Shown in pieces: positions 16,545-26,620 of a stretch of 64,000 nt of DNA. Below the pieces are notes generated by a model. It did no database searches, was not told the DNA's origin, and saw only the letters and a program-made list of their open reading frames with translations. Position 1 is the stretch's first letter. Each line of letters begins with the position of its first letter. The position numbers and the translations under genes were made by a program. Source of the DNA: Bacteroidota bacterium (lineage in GTDB: Bacteria; Bacteroidota; Ignavibacteria; UBA10030; UBA8401); contig SXSI01000047.1 in NCBI GenBank assembly GCA_005792285.1, positions 102,058-166,057 of the forward strand. The letters run 5' to 3'.

Positions 16545-18644
16545 ATGTCGTTATCAACTCTCTCTAAAATAAAAACTGTTGCAATAATTGGGAATCCTAA
16601 TTGCGGAAAAAGTACGCTATTTAATTCTTTAACCGGATTAAAACAAAAAGTTGCAAATTATCCTGGCGTAACTGTTGAAAAGAAAATCGGTAAATTATTT
16701 TTAAAAGATAATATTGAAATCAATTTAATTGATTTGCCCGGAAGTTACAGTTTGTTTGCTAATTCCCCCGATGAAGAAATTTCTTCAAAAGTTTTATTGG
16801 GATTAGTTGACGAGACACCGAAACCTGATCTTGTGCTTTGTGTTATCGACGCAACCAATATTGAAAGAAATTTATATCTTCTTTCACAAATTATTGATCT
16901 TCGACTTCCTGTAATTCTTGTTTTAAACATGATTGATGTTGCAACTCAAGAGAATATTAAAATAAATAAGAATAAACTTTCGGCATTACTTGATCTTCCC
17001 ATAATTGAAACTGTTGCACCAAAATATATTGGTATTGAAGAACTTAAAAATGAAATTACCAAAGTAATAATTCCTTCAACTTCTTTGAGGAAATGGTACA
17101 CTTCAAACGAAGTTGAACATAATACTCAACTACTTTCAAAAAAAATTAGCATTTCAAAAAATATTTCATTCGATATTGCTCACCACTATGCGGTTCAATT
17201 ATTATCTTCAACAAACTCTTCAACAAACGGCGAATTTTCGAAAGATCTAATTTCAATTGCAGATAAAATAAAAGAAAAAATGTCTTTCCTCGATATTGAC
17301 CTTTCTTCAATTTTTATCGAATCAAGATATCATTGGATAAAATCTGTTTGCAATGAATCAATAATTTTCCATCGAGATGACGAATTAACTTTTAGCGATA
17401 AAATTGACAAAGTATTAACACACAAATATTGGGGCTTTATTATTTTCATTTCCATTCTTTCACTAATTTTTCAATCGATATTTACATGGGCTGTACTTCC
17501 AATGAACTTAATTGGAGGTGCTATAAATTTATTTTCCACATTTATTGAATCATCAATTCCTACCGGACAACTTCAACAATTAATTGTAAATGGAATTATC
17601 GCAGGAGTTGGTGCTGTTGTAACTTTTGTACCTCAAATATTTTTGCTTTTCATTTTTATTGGAGTATTGGAAGATTCAGGTTACATGTCTCGCGCAGCTT
17701 TTATAATGGATAAATTAATGAGTAAAGTTGGTTTGCACGGAAAATCTTTCATTCCAATGTTAAGTTCTTTTGCATGCGCAATTCCCGGAATAATGGCAAC
17801 GAGAACAATCGAAAATAAAAAAGATCGGCTCGTTACAATTTTAGTTATTCCACTAATGAGTTGCAGCGCAAGGATTCCTGTTTATACTTTATTAATTGCA
17901 GCATTCATTCCACAATATTTTGTCTTTGGAATTTTTTCTTTACCCGGATTAGTTATGATATCGATGTATCTTCTCGGTTTAGTTGCAGCACTTTGCATGG
18001 CTTGGTTATTTAAAAAAACTTTATTAAGAGGTAACCGCCAAATTTTTATAATGGAACTTCCTCCATACAAACTTCCATCTGTAAAAACTTTATTTCTACA
18101 TGCTTGGGAAAGAGTAAAATTGTTTTTGAAAAGAGCCGGAACAATAATTCTTGGAATTTCAATTGTTCTTTGGTTCTTCGCAACTTATCCAAACGTAGAT
18201 GAAAAAGATTCTTCAAAAAGACTCAAAAATAGTTTTATTGGACAAGCTGGACAATTGATTGAACCATTAATCAAACCTTTAGGATTTAATTGGAAAATTG
18301 GTGTCGGATTAATTACTTCATTATTACAAAGAGAAGTTTTCGTTTCGACAATGGGTGTAATTTATAAAGTTGATGATTCTGATATTTCATCTCAATCTTT
18401 ACAAGAAAATATTAAAAATGATATAGATGAGTCCTCAGGAAATCTCTCATTCACTCCACTTATCGCAATTTGCGTGATGATTTACTACGTACTTGCGATG
18501 CAATGCTTTTCAACACTTGCAGTTGTTCGAAGAGAAACTAATAGTTGGAAATGGCCAATTTTTCAATTCTGCTATATGACTATTTTAGCTTACAGCGTAA
18601 CATTCTTTGCATATCGCTTTGGATTATTTTTAGGATTTACATAA
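16545..18644 (+). CDS. feoB: Ferrous iron transport protein B
   Basis: GNPNCGKSTLFNSLTGLKQKVANYPGVTVEKK; DLPGSYSL; Gate motifs GFIIFISILSLIFQSIFTW, SFACAIPGIMATRTI, MSCSARIPVYTLL. Confidence 0.98.
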   Translation: MSLSTLSKIKTVAIIGNPNCGKSTLFNSLTGLKQKVANYPGVTVEKKIGKLFLKDNIEINLIDLPGSYSLFANSPDEEISSKVLLGLVDETPKPDLVLCVIDATNIERNLYLLSQIIDLRLPVILVLNMIDVATQENIKINKNKLSALLDLPIIETVAPKYIGIEELKNEITKVIIPSTSLRKWYTSNEVEHNTQLLSKKISISKNISFDIAHHYAVQLLSSTNSSTNGEFSKDLISIADKIKEKMSFLDIDLSSIFIESRYHWIKSVCNESIIFHRDDELTFSDKIDKVLTHKYWGFIIFISILSLIFQSIFTWAVLPMNLIGGAINLFSTFIESSIPTGQLQQLIVNGIIAGVGAVVTFVPQIFLLFIFIGVLEDSGYMSRAAFIMDKLMSKVGLHGKSFIPMLSSFACAIPGIMATRTIENKKDRLVTILVIPLMSCSARIPVYTLLIAAFIPQYFVFGIFSLPGLVMISMYLLGLVAALCMAWLFKKTLLRGNRQIFIMELPPYKLPSVKTLFLHAWERVKLFLKRAGTIILGISIVLWFFATYPNVDEKDSSKRLKNSFIGQAGQLIEPLIKPLGFNWKIGVGLITSLLQREVFVSTMGVIYKVDDSDISSQSLQENIKNDIDESSGNLSFTPLIAICVMIYYVLAMQCFSTLAVVRRETNSWKWPIFQFCYMTILAYSVTFFAYRFGLFLGFT

Positions 18645-18787
18645 TGGACTGGCAAGAAATTACAACTTTATTTATTGTAGCCGCTACAATAATATTAATG
18701 ATCAGAAAAAGATTTTTTAATAAAAAACAAATTGGTAAATGTAATGACGATTGCAATTGTCAAACAAACAATCAAAAACATATTTAA
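18644..18787 (+). CDS. FeoB-associated Cys-rich small membrane protein
   Basis: ATG overlaps the feoB stop (TAATG); MDWQEITTLFIVAATIILMIRKRFFNKKQIGKCNDDCNCQTNNQKHI: one TM then Cys-rich tail. Shorter start than the ORF track (18545). Confidence 0.75.
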   Translation: MDWQEITTLFIVAATIILMIRKRFFNKKQIGKCNDDCNCQTNNQKHI

Positions 18788-18796
18788 AAAGGAAAA

Positions 18797-19579
18797 ATGA
18801 AGAAGTTATTACTAGCAGTACTATTGATTACACCACTATTTTTAAATGCAAATTCGCGTAGATTTTCTTACACTTATGAAACTAATGTTTTACCAAAAGG
18901 TATTGCAGAACTCGAAGTTTGGGGAACATTCCGATCGCAAAGGAATTATTTTTACCAAAGATTTGATCAAAGAATGGAATTTGAATATGGACTTGGAAAT
19001 GATTTACAAGTCGCTTTTTATTTGAATTCAACATTTAGAAGTGAAGATGATAATAAAGCAACTGCAGGTGGAACTTTAAAAACTACACAATCCACCTCAA
19101 TTTCATCAGAATGGAAATGGAAACTTTCAGATCGAGTTGCAGATCCTATTGGTTCAGCAGTTTATGCAGAGTACACAGTTGGTACAGATAATTCTAAAAT
19201 TGAAGGAAAAGTTTTTTTTGATAAACAATTTGAAGATTATCTAGTTGCATTTAATTCGATTTACAAACGATCGTGGAAAGTTGGTACAAATCTTGCAAAA
19301 ACTTTTGAAGATGAAGTTGAATTTGATTTAGGAGTTGCATATACAGCTAATCCGGAATATTCATTTGGGATTGAATTAAGAAACCACAACTATATAATTG
19401 ATGGAAATATTACAAATTCTGCTTTATTTTTTGGACCATCTTTTTCCTATTCGACAAAAGCAGGTTGGTTTGTACTTACTGTAATGCCACAAATTAAAAA
19501 TTTAAAAAGTAGCCAGTCACTTGATTTTTCTAAATATGAAAAAGTTTTAACTAGACTATTGTTCAGTATAGAATTATGA
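18797..19579 (+). CDS. Outer-membrane beta-barrel-like secreted protein, unknown function
   Basis: Signal peptide MKKLLLAVLLITPLFLNANS; alternating aromatic/polar strand pattern. Confidence 0.7.
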   Translation: MKKLLLAVLLITPLFLNANSRRFSYTYETNVLPKGIAELEVWGTFRSQRNYFYQRFDQRMEFEYGLGNDLQVAFYLNSTFRSEDDNKATAGGTLKTTQSTSISSEWKWKLSDRVADPIGSAVYAEYTVGTDNSKIEGKVFFDKQFEDYLVAFNSIYKRSWKVGTNLAKTFEDEVEFDLGVAYTANPEYSFGIELRNHNYIIDGNITNSALFFGPSFSYSTKAGWFVLTVMPQIKNLKSSQSLDFSKYEKVLTRLLFSIEL

Positions 19580-19923
19580 TAAAATATAGACTTCTCTTTT
19601 TATCTTTAATTATTATTTCAACATCATTTTTTGTTGCCTCTTGTGCAACATCATTAATCCCAACAATTTCATCTGAACATATTAAATATGCAAATGAAAG
19701 ATGGGGAAATATAAATTCGAGTGATTTAATTGCTGCACGGGAAAAATATATACAGACTTGTTCTGGATGTCATTCACTTCCCTTGATTACAGATCATGAT
19801 GAAAAGAAATGGACTGAACTTATAAATGATATGACAAAAGAAATTAATTTACCTGATGCGGATAAAGAGATAATTCAAAAATATGTTTTTACAATTTTAA
19901 ATACCTACGATAAATCAAAATAA
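19576..19923 (+). CDS. Small c-type cytochrome-like lipoprotein
   Basis: Lipobox FVASC; heme motif CSGCH; ATGA overlap with preceding gene. Confidence 0.8.
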   Translation: MIKYRLLFLSLIIISTSFFVASCATSLIPTISSEHIKYANERWGNINSSDLIAAREKYIQTCSGCHSLPLITDHDEKKWTELINDMTKEINLPDADKEIIQKYVFTILNTYDKSK

Positions 19924-19948
19924 TTTTAAAAACCTAACCAAAATAAAT

Positions 19949-20275
19949 ATGGAAACTAATCAAAATGTAATTTTGCCTCTCACAAAAGAATTAATTCTTG
20001 AAGCATTGATGGATGTAATCGATCCAGAATTTCCAGTTAGCGTTGTTGATCTTGGATTAATCTATGATGTCAAAATTATTGATAATTGGGTTGGAGTTAA
20101 AATGACAATGACTACTCCCGGTTGTGGAATGCAAAATGTAATTGCAAATAATGTTCGTCATAGAGTTAAAATTATTCCAGGTGTTAGCGATGCAGATGTT
20201 AGAATTGTTTGGCAACCAACTTGGACTCCGAGCATGATGAGTGCTTTTGCAAAAGAAAAATTAAAAATGAAATAA
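19949..20275 (+). CDS. DUF59/MIP18-type metal-sulfur cluster assembly protein
   Basis: ALMDVIDPEFPVSVVDLGLIYDV...VKMTMTTPGCGM...GVSDADVRIVWQPTWTPSMMS. Confidence 0.92.
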   Translation: METNQNVILPLTKELILEALMDVIDPEFPVSVVDLGLIYDVKIIDNWVGVKMTMTTPGCGMQNVIANNVRHRVKIIPGVSDADVRIVWQPTWTPSMMSAFAKEKLKMK

Positions 20276-20300
20276 ATCCACTTTTGTTAAAGTGGATTTA
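20273..20300 (+). terminator. Stem-loop terminator closing the feo-DUF59 gene run
   Basis: TAAATCCACTTT-TGTT-AAAGTGGATTTA, 12-bp perfect stem overlapping the DUF59 stop; weak U-tract, so possibly also 3'-end protection. Confidence 0.65.
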
Positions 20301-20317
20301 TTATGTGATTTTATTGT

Positions 20318-21466
20318 TTATAGTTTCCCGGTATGAATTGCATCGTCACCAAATTTATTTTTAATAGCATCAATAGTTTTTAAAACTTTTGTGCGCTTAT
20401 CATCCTCAAATAATGCCAGGTCACTTTCTTCCTGAGAAACTAAATTTGTAACTCCAGCACCCAATAATCTGATTGGTTGTTTTTTACTGAAATTTTCTTC
20501 TAATAACTTTAAAAGGTTTTGATAAATTATTTTATCATCAAATGTTTTCTCAATCCCCTTCATTCTTGTAATAGTTATAAAATCTGAAAATCTAAGTTTC
20601 AATCTAACTGTTTTAGTGGCTAGTTTTTTCTTCCTTAATATTGTTGAAACTTTTTGAGCTAATTCAAATAATTTTTGTTTTAATAATTCCAAATCAGAAA
20701 TATCTTTCTCAAATGTTTCTTCTGAACTAATACTTTTTCTTTCATCATAATTTGAGACTTCGGTGCTTCCTCCACCTTGAACAATATCAATAATATATTC
20801 ACTATACTCGCCCAATAATGTTTTCAAAACATCTGGTTTACAATTTTGTAAATCTTCTATTTTATTAATTCCGTAACTTTTTAATTTAAGTTCTGTCTTT
20901 TCACCAATACCAGGAAAAACACTAATATCAAGTTTCGATAAAAATTCTTTTTCTTCACCATTTTTTAAATGAATTAACCCATGTGGTTTAACAGTACCAG
21001 TTGCAATTTTTGATATTGTTTTACTTGAAGCAATTGCAATTGAACATGGAAGTTGAAATTCAGTATCGATAGTCTGTTGAAGCATCGAAAGAAATTTATT
21101 CCAATCATTATTATAAATTTTTTCACAACCAGTTAAATCAAGATACATTTCATCGATTGACGCTTTTTCGACAATAGGTGCAAAATCACAAAGACGGTCA
21201 TAAATTAATTTTGAGATTTTACCATATTCACCGTGGCTAACTTCAACTAAAATTACTTTTGGGCAAAGTTGTAAAGCTCTAAAAGTTGGCATTGCACTTC
21301 GTATTCCAAATGCACGCGCTTCATATGAAGCCGAAGCAACAACTCCCCTTTTTGATGGATGACCACCAACAATTACAGGTTTTCCACGAAGTGATGGATT
21401 TGAAATTCTTTCGACTGAAACAAAAAAACAATCGAGATCAATATGTGCAATTATTTTATGTTGCAC
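20318..21466 (-). CDS. dinB: DNA polymerase IV (Y-family)
   Basis: IAHIDLDCFFVSVERISNPSLRGKPVIVGG; SYEARAFGIRSAMP; KASIDEMYLDLTG. Confidence 0.96.
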   Translation of the reverse strand: MQHKIIAHIDLDCFFVSVERISNPSLRGKPVIVGGHPSKRGVVASASYEARAFGIRSAMPTFRALQLCPKVILVEVSHGEYGKISKLIYDRLCDFAPIVEKASIDEMYLDLTGCEKIYNNDWNKFLSMLQQTIDTEFQLPCSIAIASSKTISKIATGTVKPHGLIHLKNGEEKEFLSKLDISVFPGIGEKTELKLKSYGINKIEDLQNCKPDVLKTLLGEYSEYIIDIVQGGGSTEVSNYDERKSISSEETFEKDISDLELLKQKLFELAQKVSTILRKKKLATKTVRLKLRFSDFITITRMKGIEKTFDDKIIYQNLLKLLEENFSKKQPIRLLGAGVTNLVSQEESDLALFEDDKRTKVLKTIDAIKNKFGDDAIHTGKL

Positions 21467-21475
21467 TTATTTTTG

Positions 21476-22168
21476 TTAAAAATATTTTCTCTTAAATCGG
21501 TACTTAATCCTTCTCCAATTAATTTTGAAGGATATAAAATATATTTGAATGATTTCTATTACTGTTAATTTTGTTATTCCCATTTTAATAAAAACAGTGT
21601 CGGTTAAATCTTTATACCATATTTCATAATTATTATTTTTCATCCAACTATTTATTTCATTTATAAAAGGATTCAAATATGACTTTCCATGTGTTTCAAT
21701 CGAAATTACTTTTGGTCGACTCAACATATATTTTAGAACAAACCACTCACTTCCTTCAGTATCAATACTTAATAAATCAATTAAACCATCATCAATTTCA
21801 TTAAACGTTCGGCACTCAACTTCAATTTTCTTTTTATCTTTTAAATTCTCTTTTTCATTTTCCAAAGCCGGACTTGATTTAAGAGGTGCAGCAAATGTCG
21901 ACGCAGCATAATGAATTAATTCGAGTTTTCCAGTGTAATCATAAATTGCAACTGGATGGATTGTAATATTATATTTCCCAAAATAATTTTTTATAGCTTC
22001 AATATTATTTTTATCCGGTTCAACTAAAGTAGATCTTGTTCCATCTTCAATAAAATTAATTATATTTGAAGTTTGAGGTAAATAAACTCCAACTTCACAA
22101 ACATGCTGAACTAAAATATTTTTTTCATTAACGCGTTTGTATAATTCTTTTGTTTCGTTGTAATTCAT
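21476..22168 (-). CDS. FkbM-family methyltransferase
   Basis: STLVEPDKNNIEAIKNYF; VAIYDYTGKLEL; IDLLSIDTEGSEWFVLK. Confidence 0.8.
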   Translation of the reverse strand: MNYNETKELYKRVNEKNILVQHVCEVGVYLPQTSNIINFIEDGTRSTLVEPDKNNIEAIKNYFGKYNITIHPVAIYDYTGKLELIHYAASTFAAPLKSSPALENEKENLKDKKKIEVECRTFNEIDDGLIDLLSIDTEGSEWFVLKYMLSRPKVISIETHGKSYLNPFINEINSWMKNNNYEIWYKDLTDTVFIKMGITKLTVIEIIQIYFISFKINWRRIKYRFKRKYF

Positions 22169-23263
22169 TTACACATTAAATCTAAAATGAACAACATCGC
22201 CATCTTCAACTATATAATCTTTTCCCTCAACATGCAGAAGTCCGGCATCTTTTACATTTTGTTCAGTTTTTAATTTAAATAGATCAACACATTTCATAAT
22301 TTCAGCTCTTATAAAACCTTTTTCAAAATCAGTATGAATTGCACCAGCAGCAACTGGAGCTTTTGCATTTTTATTTACTGTCCACGCATGAACTTCTTTC
22401 GGTCCGGCAGTAAAAAAAGTTATTAAATTTAAAAGTTCATATCCTTCTTTTATTACTTGGTCTAAACCGGAATTCAATAATCCCAAACTTTCAAGAAATG
22501 GTTTTCTTTCTTCCTCAGGTAATTCCGAAACTTCTGCTTCTACAGCTGCGCTTATAATTACAACTTTTGCATTTTCCTTTTTTGCAATTTCTTTTACTTC
22601 GACAACATATTTATTTTCATTTAATAAATCCTTTTCATGAACATTGCAAACATACATTATTGGTTTATTCGTAAGTAAATGCATATCCCGAAGAATTAAA
22701 TATTCCTCATCGTGAAAAGTTAAATAACTTGCGAGCCTTCCTCCTTCGAGATGAAGTTTTAATTTTTTAATGAATTCAGATTCGATGATTCCCTTTTTAT
22801 CTCCACTTTTTATTTTTCTTTCAGCTTCAGATAATTTTTTTTCAACTGTATCGAGATCTTTTAAAATTAATTCCGTTTCAATTATTTCAATATCCCTTTT
22901 TGGATCTACACTTCCATCAACGTGAATTACATTTTCATCATCAAAACATCTCACTACGTGGACGATTGCATCTACATTCCGAATTGTTGAAAGAAATTGA
23001 TTTCCAAGTCCTTCACCTTTACTCGCACCTTTTACAAGTCCGGCAATGTCAACGAATTCAATTGTTGAAGCAATTATTTTTGGTGGATTATAAATTGAAA
23101 CAAGTTGATTAATTCTTTCATCCGGAACGGCAACGACACCGACATTCGGATCGATTGTACAGAAAGGATAATTTGCAGCTTCAACTTTTGCTGCAGTAAT
23201 TGCATTAAATAATGTTGATTTGCCGACATTCGGAAGTCCTACAATTCCACAACTAAAACCCAT
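22169..23263 (-). CDS. ychF: Redox-regulated ATPase/GTPase YchF
   Basis: GIVGLPNVGKSTLFNAITAAKVEAANYPFCTIDPNVGVVAVPDERI; TGS-like C-terminus. Confidence 0.98.
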   Translation of the reverse strand: MGFSCGIVGLPNVGKSTLFNAITAAKVEAANYPFCTIDPNVGVVAVPDERINQLVSIYNPPKIIASTIEFVDIAGLVKGASKGEGLGNQFLSTIRNVDAIVHVVRCFDDENVIHVDGSVDPKRDIEIIETELILKDLDTVEKKLSEAERKIKSGDKKGIIESEFIKKLKLHLEGGRLASYLTFHDEEYLILRDMHLLTNKPIMYVCNVHEKDLLNENKYVVEVKEIAKKENAKVVIISAAVEAEVSELPEEERKPFLESLGLLNSGLDQVIKEGYELLNLITFFTAGPKEVHAWTVNKNAKAPVAAGAIHTDFEKGFIRAEIMKCVDLFKLKTEQNVKDAGLLHVEGKDYIVEDGDVVHFRFNV

Positions 23264-23373
23264 TTTGTTCTCTCATTTTGACACAAATATACTGTAAAAT
23301 TATTAATTTATTTTCGATAAGAGTAATTCTTTTAATTGAAATATTTTCAAAACAAACTTATATTGAACTCATT

Positions 23374-24105
23374 ATGACCAATGAAATAACTTTTTTCACA
23401 GCATTTATTTTCGGATTGCTGTCATTTATCTCACCCTGTGTATTACCAATTGTTCCAGGATATATTTCATTTATTTCCGGAGTTTCATTAGATGAAATGA
23501 AAGAACATTCTTCCTCCGGTTTAAAAAAAATGTTGATGAATTCAATTTTATTTGTACTCGGCTTCTCACTTGTTTTTGTTTTGATGGGAGCAGGCGCTAC
23601 AACTTTTGGTAATTTTCTACTTGAACAAAAATCAATTCTCTCTTTAGTAGGTGGCGCTTTAATAATAATTTTTGGAATTCATATGACAGGACTTTTTCGT
23701 ATTTCAGCATTGAATTACGAAAAACGATTTCATATGCAGAATAAATCTTTTGGTTTATTTGGTTCCTTTTTAGTTGGACTGGCTTTCGCTTTTGGTTGGA
23801 CTCCTTGTATCGGTCCAATTTTAGCAACTATTTTAGCAGTCGCAAGTCAACAGGAATCTGTAAATCAGGGAATACTTCTACTTAGTTTTTATTCACTCGG
23901 ATTAGGAATTCCATTTATCATAACTGCAATCAGTATAAATTTATTTTTCAATTTTTTTAATAAAGTAAAAAAATATTTTCATCTAATTGAAGTTATCGGT
24001 GGAATACTTTTAATTGCTGTTGGGATTTTAATTATGACAAATAAATTAACTATAATTGCAAGTTGGTTGATAAAATTATTCCCCTTCCTTTCGAAATTAT
24101 CCTGA
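23374..24105 (+). CDS. ccdA: Cytochrome c biogenesis protein CcdA-type
   Basis: SFISPCVLPIVPGYISFISG and FAFGWTPCIGPILATILAVAS; start at internal ATG 23374 preferred over 23278. Confidence 0.9.
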   Translation: MTNEITFFTAFIFGLLSFISPCVLPIVPGYISFISGVSLDEMKEHSSSGLKKMLMNSILFVLGFSLVFVLMGAGATTFGNFLLEQKSILSLVGGALIIIFGIHMTGLFRISALNYEKRFHMQNKSFGLFGSFLVGLAFAFGWTPCIGPILATILAVASQQESVNQGILLLSFYSLGLGIPFIITAISINLFFNFFNKVKKYFHLIEVIGGILLIAVGILIMTNKLTIIASWLIKLFPFLSKLS

Positions 24106-24112
24106 TAATCTG

Positions 24113-25102
24113 ATGAATAATTCAAATTCAATTCTGGATTTAATAATTGCTGCAAAGAAAATAGTAATCTCGTCACACATTTCTCCAGATGCCGATGCAA
24201 TTGGAAGTGAAGTTGCACTCTGCTCGGCACTTCAACAATTAGGAAAAGATGTAAAAATAATCAATCCGGGAAATCATCCGGCAAATTTACAATTTTTGAT
24301 TAACCATTTTTCAGAGGGAACATATTCTTATTTCAATTCCAAACTGACTGAATTCGATTGTGATTTGGTAATAATAGTTGATACCAGTCAAAGAAAACAG
24401 TTTGAATCAGTTGCAAATTTTATACTGAAATCGAACGCAACAATAATTTGTATTGATCACCACTTAAATCCAGATGACTTATTCCATCATCAACATATCG
24501 ATACAACATTACCCGCAACAGGAATTTTGATTTATAATTTAATATCAAAATTTCCAAATTTTAAATTAACACTCCCAATTGCTGAATCACTTTATGCAGC
24601 GATAATGACTGATACAGGTTCATTTAGATTCACACGAACAACAGGAATGGTTCACGAAATAATTGCTAAATTAGTTGACGCTGGTGCAAATCCATCTTTG
24701 ATTTATGAACATATTTACGAAACTGGCTCAATTCAAAGATTACATTTATTAGGTAAAGCATTACAATCGATACAACTTTGGCATAATCAAAAAACTTCAG
24801 TAATTACGATTACCAAAAATGATTTTGAGGAAACAAAAACATCAACAGAAGATTTAGATAATGTTGTAAATTTAGGATTTACAATTAAGGGAGTTGATGT
24901 CTCTCTAATGATTGTTCAACTCAATGATAATTTTAAAATGAGTTTTCGATCTAAAGGAGACTTCCCGGCAAATAAACTTGCTCAACATTTTGGTGGTGGC
25001 GGTCATTTAAATGCAGCTGGCGCCAGATATAAAGCTAATTCGTTGGAAACTGTTTTAAACGAACTAAAAAGCAAAACAGAAGAATTATACAATTCAATTT
25101 AA
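24113..25102 (+). CDS. DHH/DHHA1 phosphoesterase (NrnA-like oligoribonuclease/pAp phosphatase)
   Basis: SSHISPDADAIGSEVAL; CIDHH; FGGGGHLNAAGA. Confidence 0.92.
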   Translation: MNNSNSILDLIIAAKKIVISSHISPDADAIGSEVALCSALQQLGKDVKIINPGNHPANLQFLINHFSEGTYSYFNSKLTEFDCDLVIIVDTSQRKQFESVANFILKSNATIICIDHHLNPDDLFHHQHIDTTLPATGILIYNLISKFPNFKLTLPIAESLYAAIMTDTGSFRFTRTTGMVHEIIAKLVDAGANPSLIYEHIYETGSIQRLHLLGKALQSIQLWHNQKTSVITITKNDFEETKTSTEDLDNVVNLGFTIKGVDVSLMIVQLNDNFKMSFRSKGDFPANKLAQHFGGGGHLNAAGARYKANSLETVLNELKSKTEELYNSI

Positions 25103-25112
25103 GAGGAATAAA

Positions 25113-26615
25113 ATGAAACTAACTCAAGCTTCCGCAGATGTAAAAAATATTAAAGCAAATGTTATTGTTGTTTTTTCAATTAAAGATGATACTAAAAATG
25201 TAGATCACTTTAATACATTACCAGTTTTACTCAAAAATAAAATATATACTTTAATAAAGTCAAAACAACTTCCTGCTACTTCAAAAGATATTTTAACTTT
25301 GCACACTTCGGGAGAATTAAAATGTGATAAAGTTTTAATTGTTGGAATAGGTGAAGTTAAAAATATTACTTCCGAAATTTTAAGAAGAGCTTCATCATCA
25401 GCCGCGAGAACAGCTCAAAGCGAAAAATCTGTGAAACTCTGCTTTGTTCTGCCAACTTCTTTATTGAATGTTATGAAATCAAAATTATCTCATCAGAAAA
25501 TTGCACAAGCTATTACTGAAGGAGTTATGCTCGGAACATATTCATATAACAAATATATAACTTCAAAAAAGAAGGCTGCAATAAATGAACTTATTTTTAA
25601 AGTCAATTTAAAAGTAACAAAAGATATTTTAGAAGGAAGTCAAATCGGTAGAAAAATTTCTAGTGCAGCAAATTACGCAAGAGATTTAGCGAACGCACCT
25701 GGAAATGAAATTTATCCTGAAACACTTGCGAAGGCTGCACAAGAAACTGCTAAAATTAATGGATTTTATGCAACAGTTTATAAGAAGGATCAAATTGAAA
25801 AACTTGGAATGGGTGGATTAATAGCTGTAAGTAAAGGAAGTTCTCAGCCTCCTTATTTTGTAATATTCGAATATGGAAAAGAGTATAAAAATAAAGGAAC
25901 TTCAGTTTTAGTGGGAAAAGGCGTAACTTTTGATTCTGGTGGAATTTCAATTAAGCCTTCAGCAGGAATGTCCGAAATGAAAATGGATATGAGTGGAGCT
26001 GCGGCTGTAATCGGAACTTTCAAATCTGTTTCATCATTAAAATTAAAAAATCATATCATTGGATTAATGCCGATGGTAGAAAATATGCCCGGAGGGAATT
26101 CTGTAAAACCTGGAGATATTATTCGACATCATAATAAAAAAACTTCTGAAGTTGATAATACCGATGCTGAGGGAAGATTAATCCTTGCTGATGCGTTATC
26201 GTTTGCTTCGCAGTATAAACCGAATATTGTAATTGATTTAGCAACTTTAACCGGCGCTGTTGTTGTTGCATTGGGGCACGTTGCTACCGGAATGATGGGG
26301 AATGATGAAAATACTATGAAAGAACTTTCTGCTTCTGGAAATGAAACTTATGAAAGAGTTTGGCAACTTCCATTATTTGAAGAATACGAATCGCAAATTA
26401 AAAGTGATGTTGCTGACGTTAAAAATGTTGGCGGTAGATGGGGTGGTGCTATTACTGCCGGTTTATTTTTAAAGAAATTTATTGGAAAATATAATTGGGT
26501 TCATCTCGATATTGCAGGTACTGCAATTTTGGAAGAACGTGGATTTTATAATCCAAAAGGTGGAAGTGGTGTTGGTGTCCGTTTATTAACAGAGTACTTT
26601 AGAAATAAAAAATAA
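25113..26615 (+). CDS. pepA: Leucyl aminopeptidase (M17)
   Basis: VGKGVTFDSGGISIKPSAGMSEMKMDMSGAAAV; NTDAEGRLILADAL. Confidence 0.96.
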   Translation: MKLTQASADVKNIKANVIVVFSIKDDTKNVDHFNTLPVLLKNKIYTLIKSKQLPATSKDILTLHTSGELKCDKVLIVGIGEVKNITSEILRRASSSAARTAQSEKSVKLCFVLPTSLLNVMKSKLSHQKIAQAITEGVMLGTYSYNKYITSKKKAAINELIFKVNLKVTKDILEGSQIGRKISSAANYARDLANAPGNEIYPETLAKAAQETAKINGFYATVYKKDQIEKLGMGGLIAVSKGSSQPPYFVIFEYGKEYKNKGTSVLVGKGVTFDSGGISIKPSAGMSEMKMDMSGAAAVIGTFKSVSSLKLKNHIIGLMPMVENMPGGNSVKPGDIIRHHNKKTSEVDNTDAEGRLILADALSFASQYKPNIVIDLATLTGAVVVALGHVATGMMGNDENTMKELSASGNETYERVWQLPLFEEYESQIKSDVADVKNVGGRWGGAITAGLFLKKFIGKYNWVHLDIAGTAILEERGFYNPKGGSGVGVRLLTEYFRNKK

Positions 26616-26620
26616 ATTTA

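Noticed and set aside
18545-18643. Upstream extension of the Cys-rich FeoB partner in ORF track
   Set aside because: Overlaps feoB out of frame; ATG at 18644 gives the expected small protein.
23278-23373. N-terminal extension of CcdA in ORF track
   Set aside because: Extension contains no conserved sequence and overlaps the ychF promoter region; start at 23374 (MTNEITFF) fits CcdA better.
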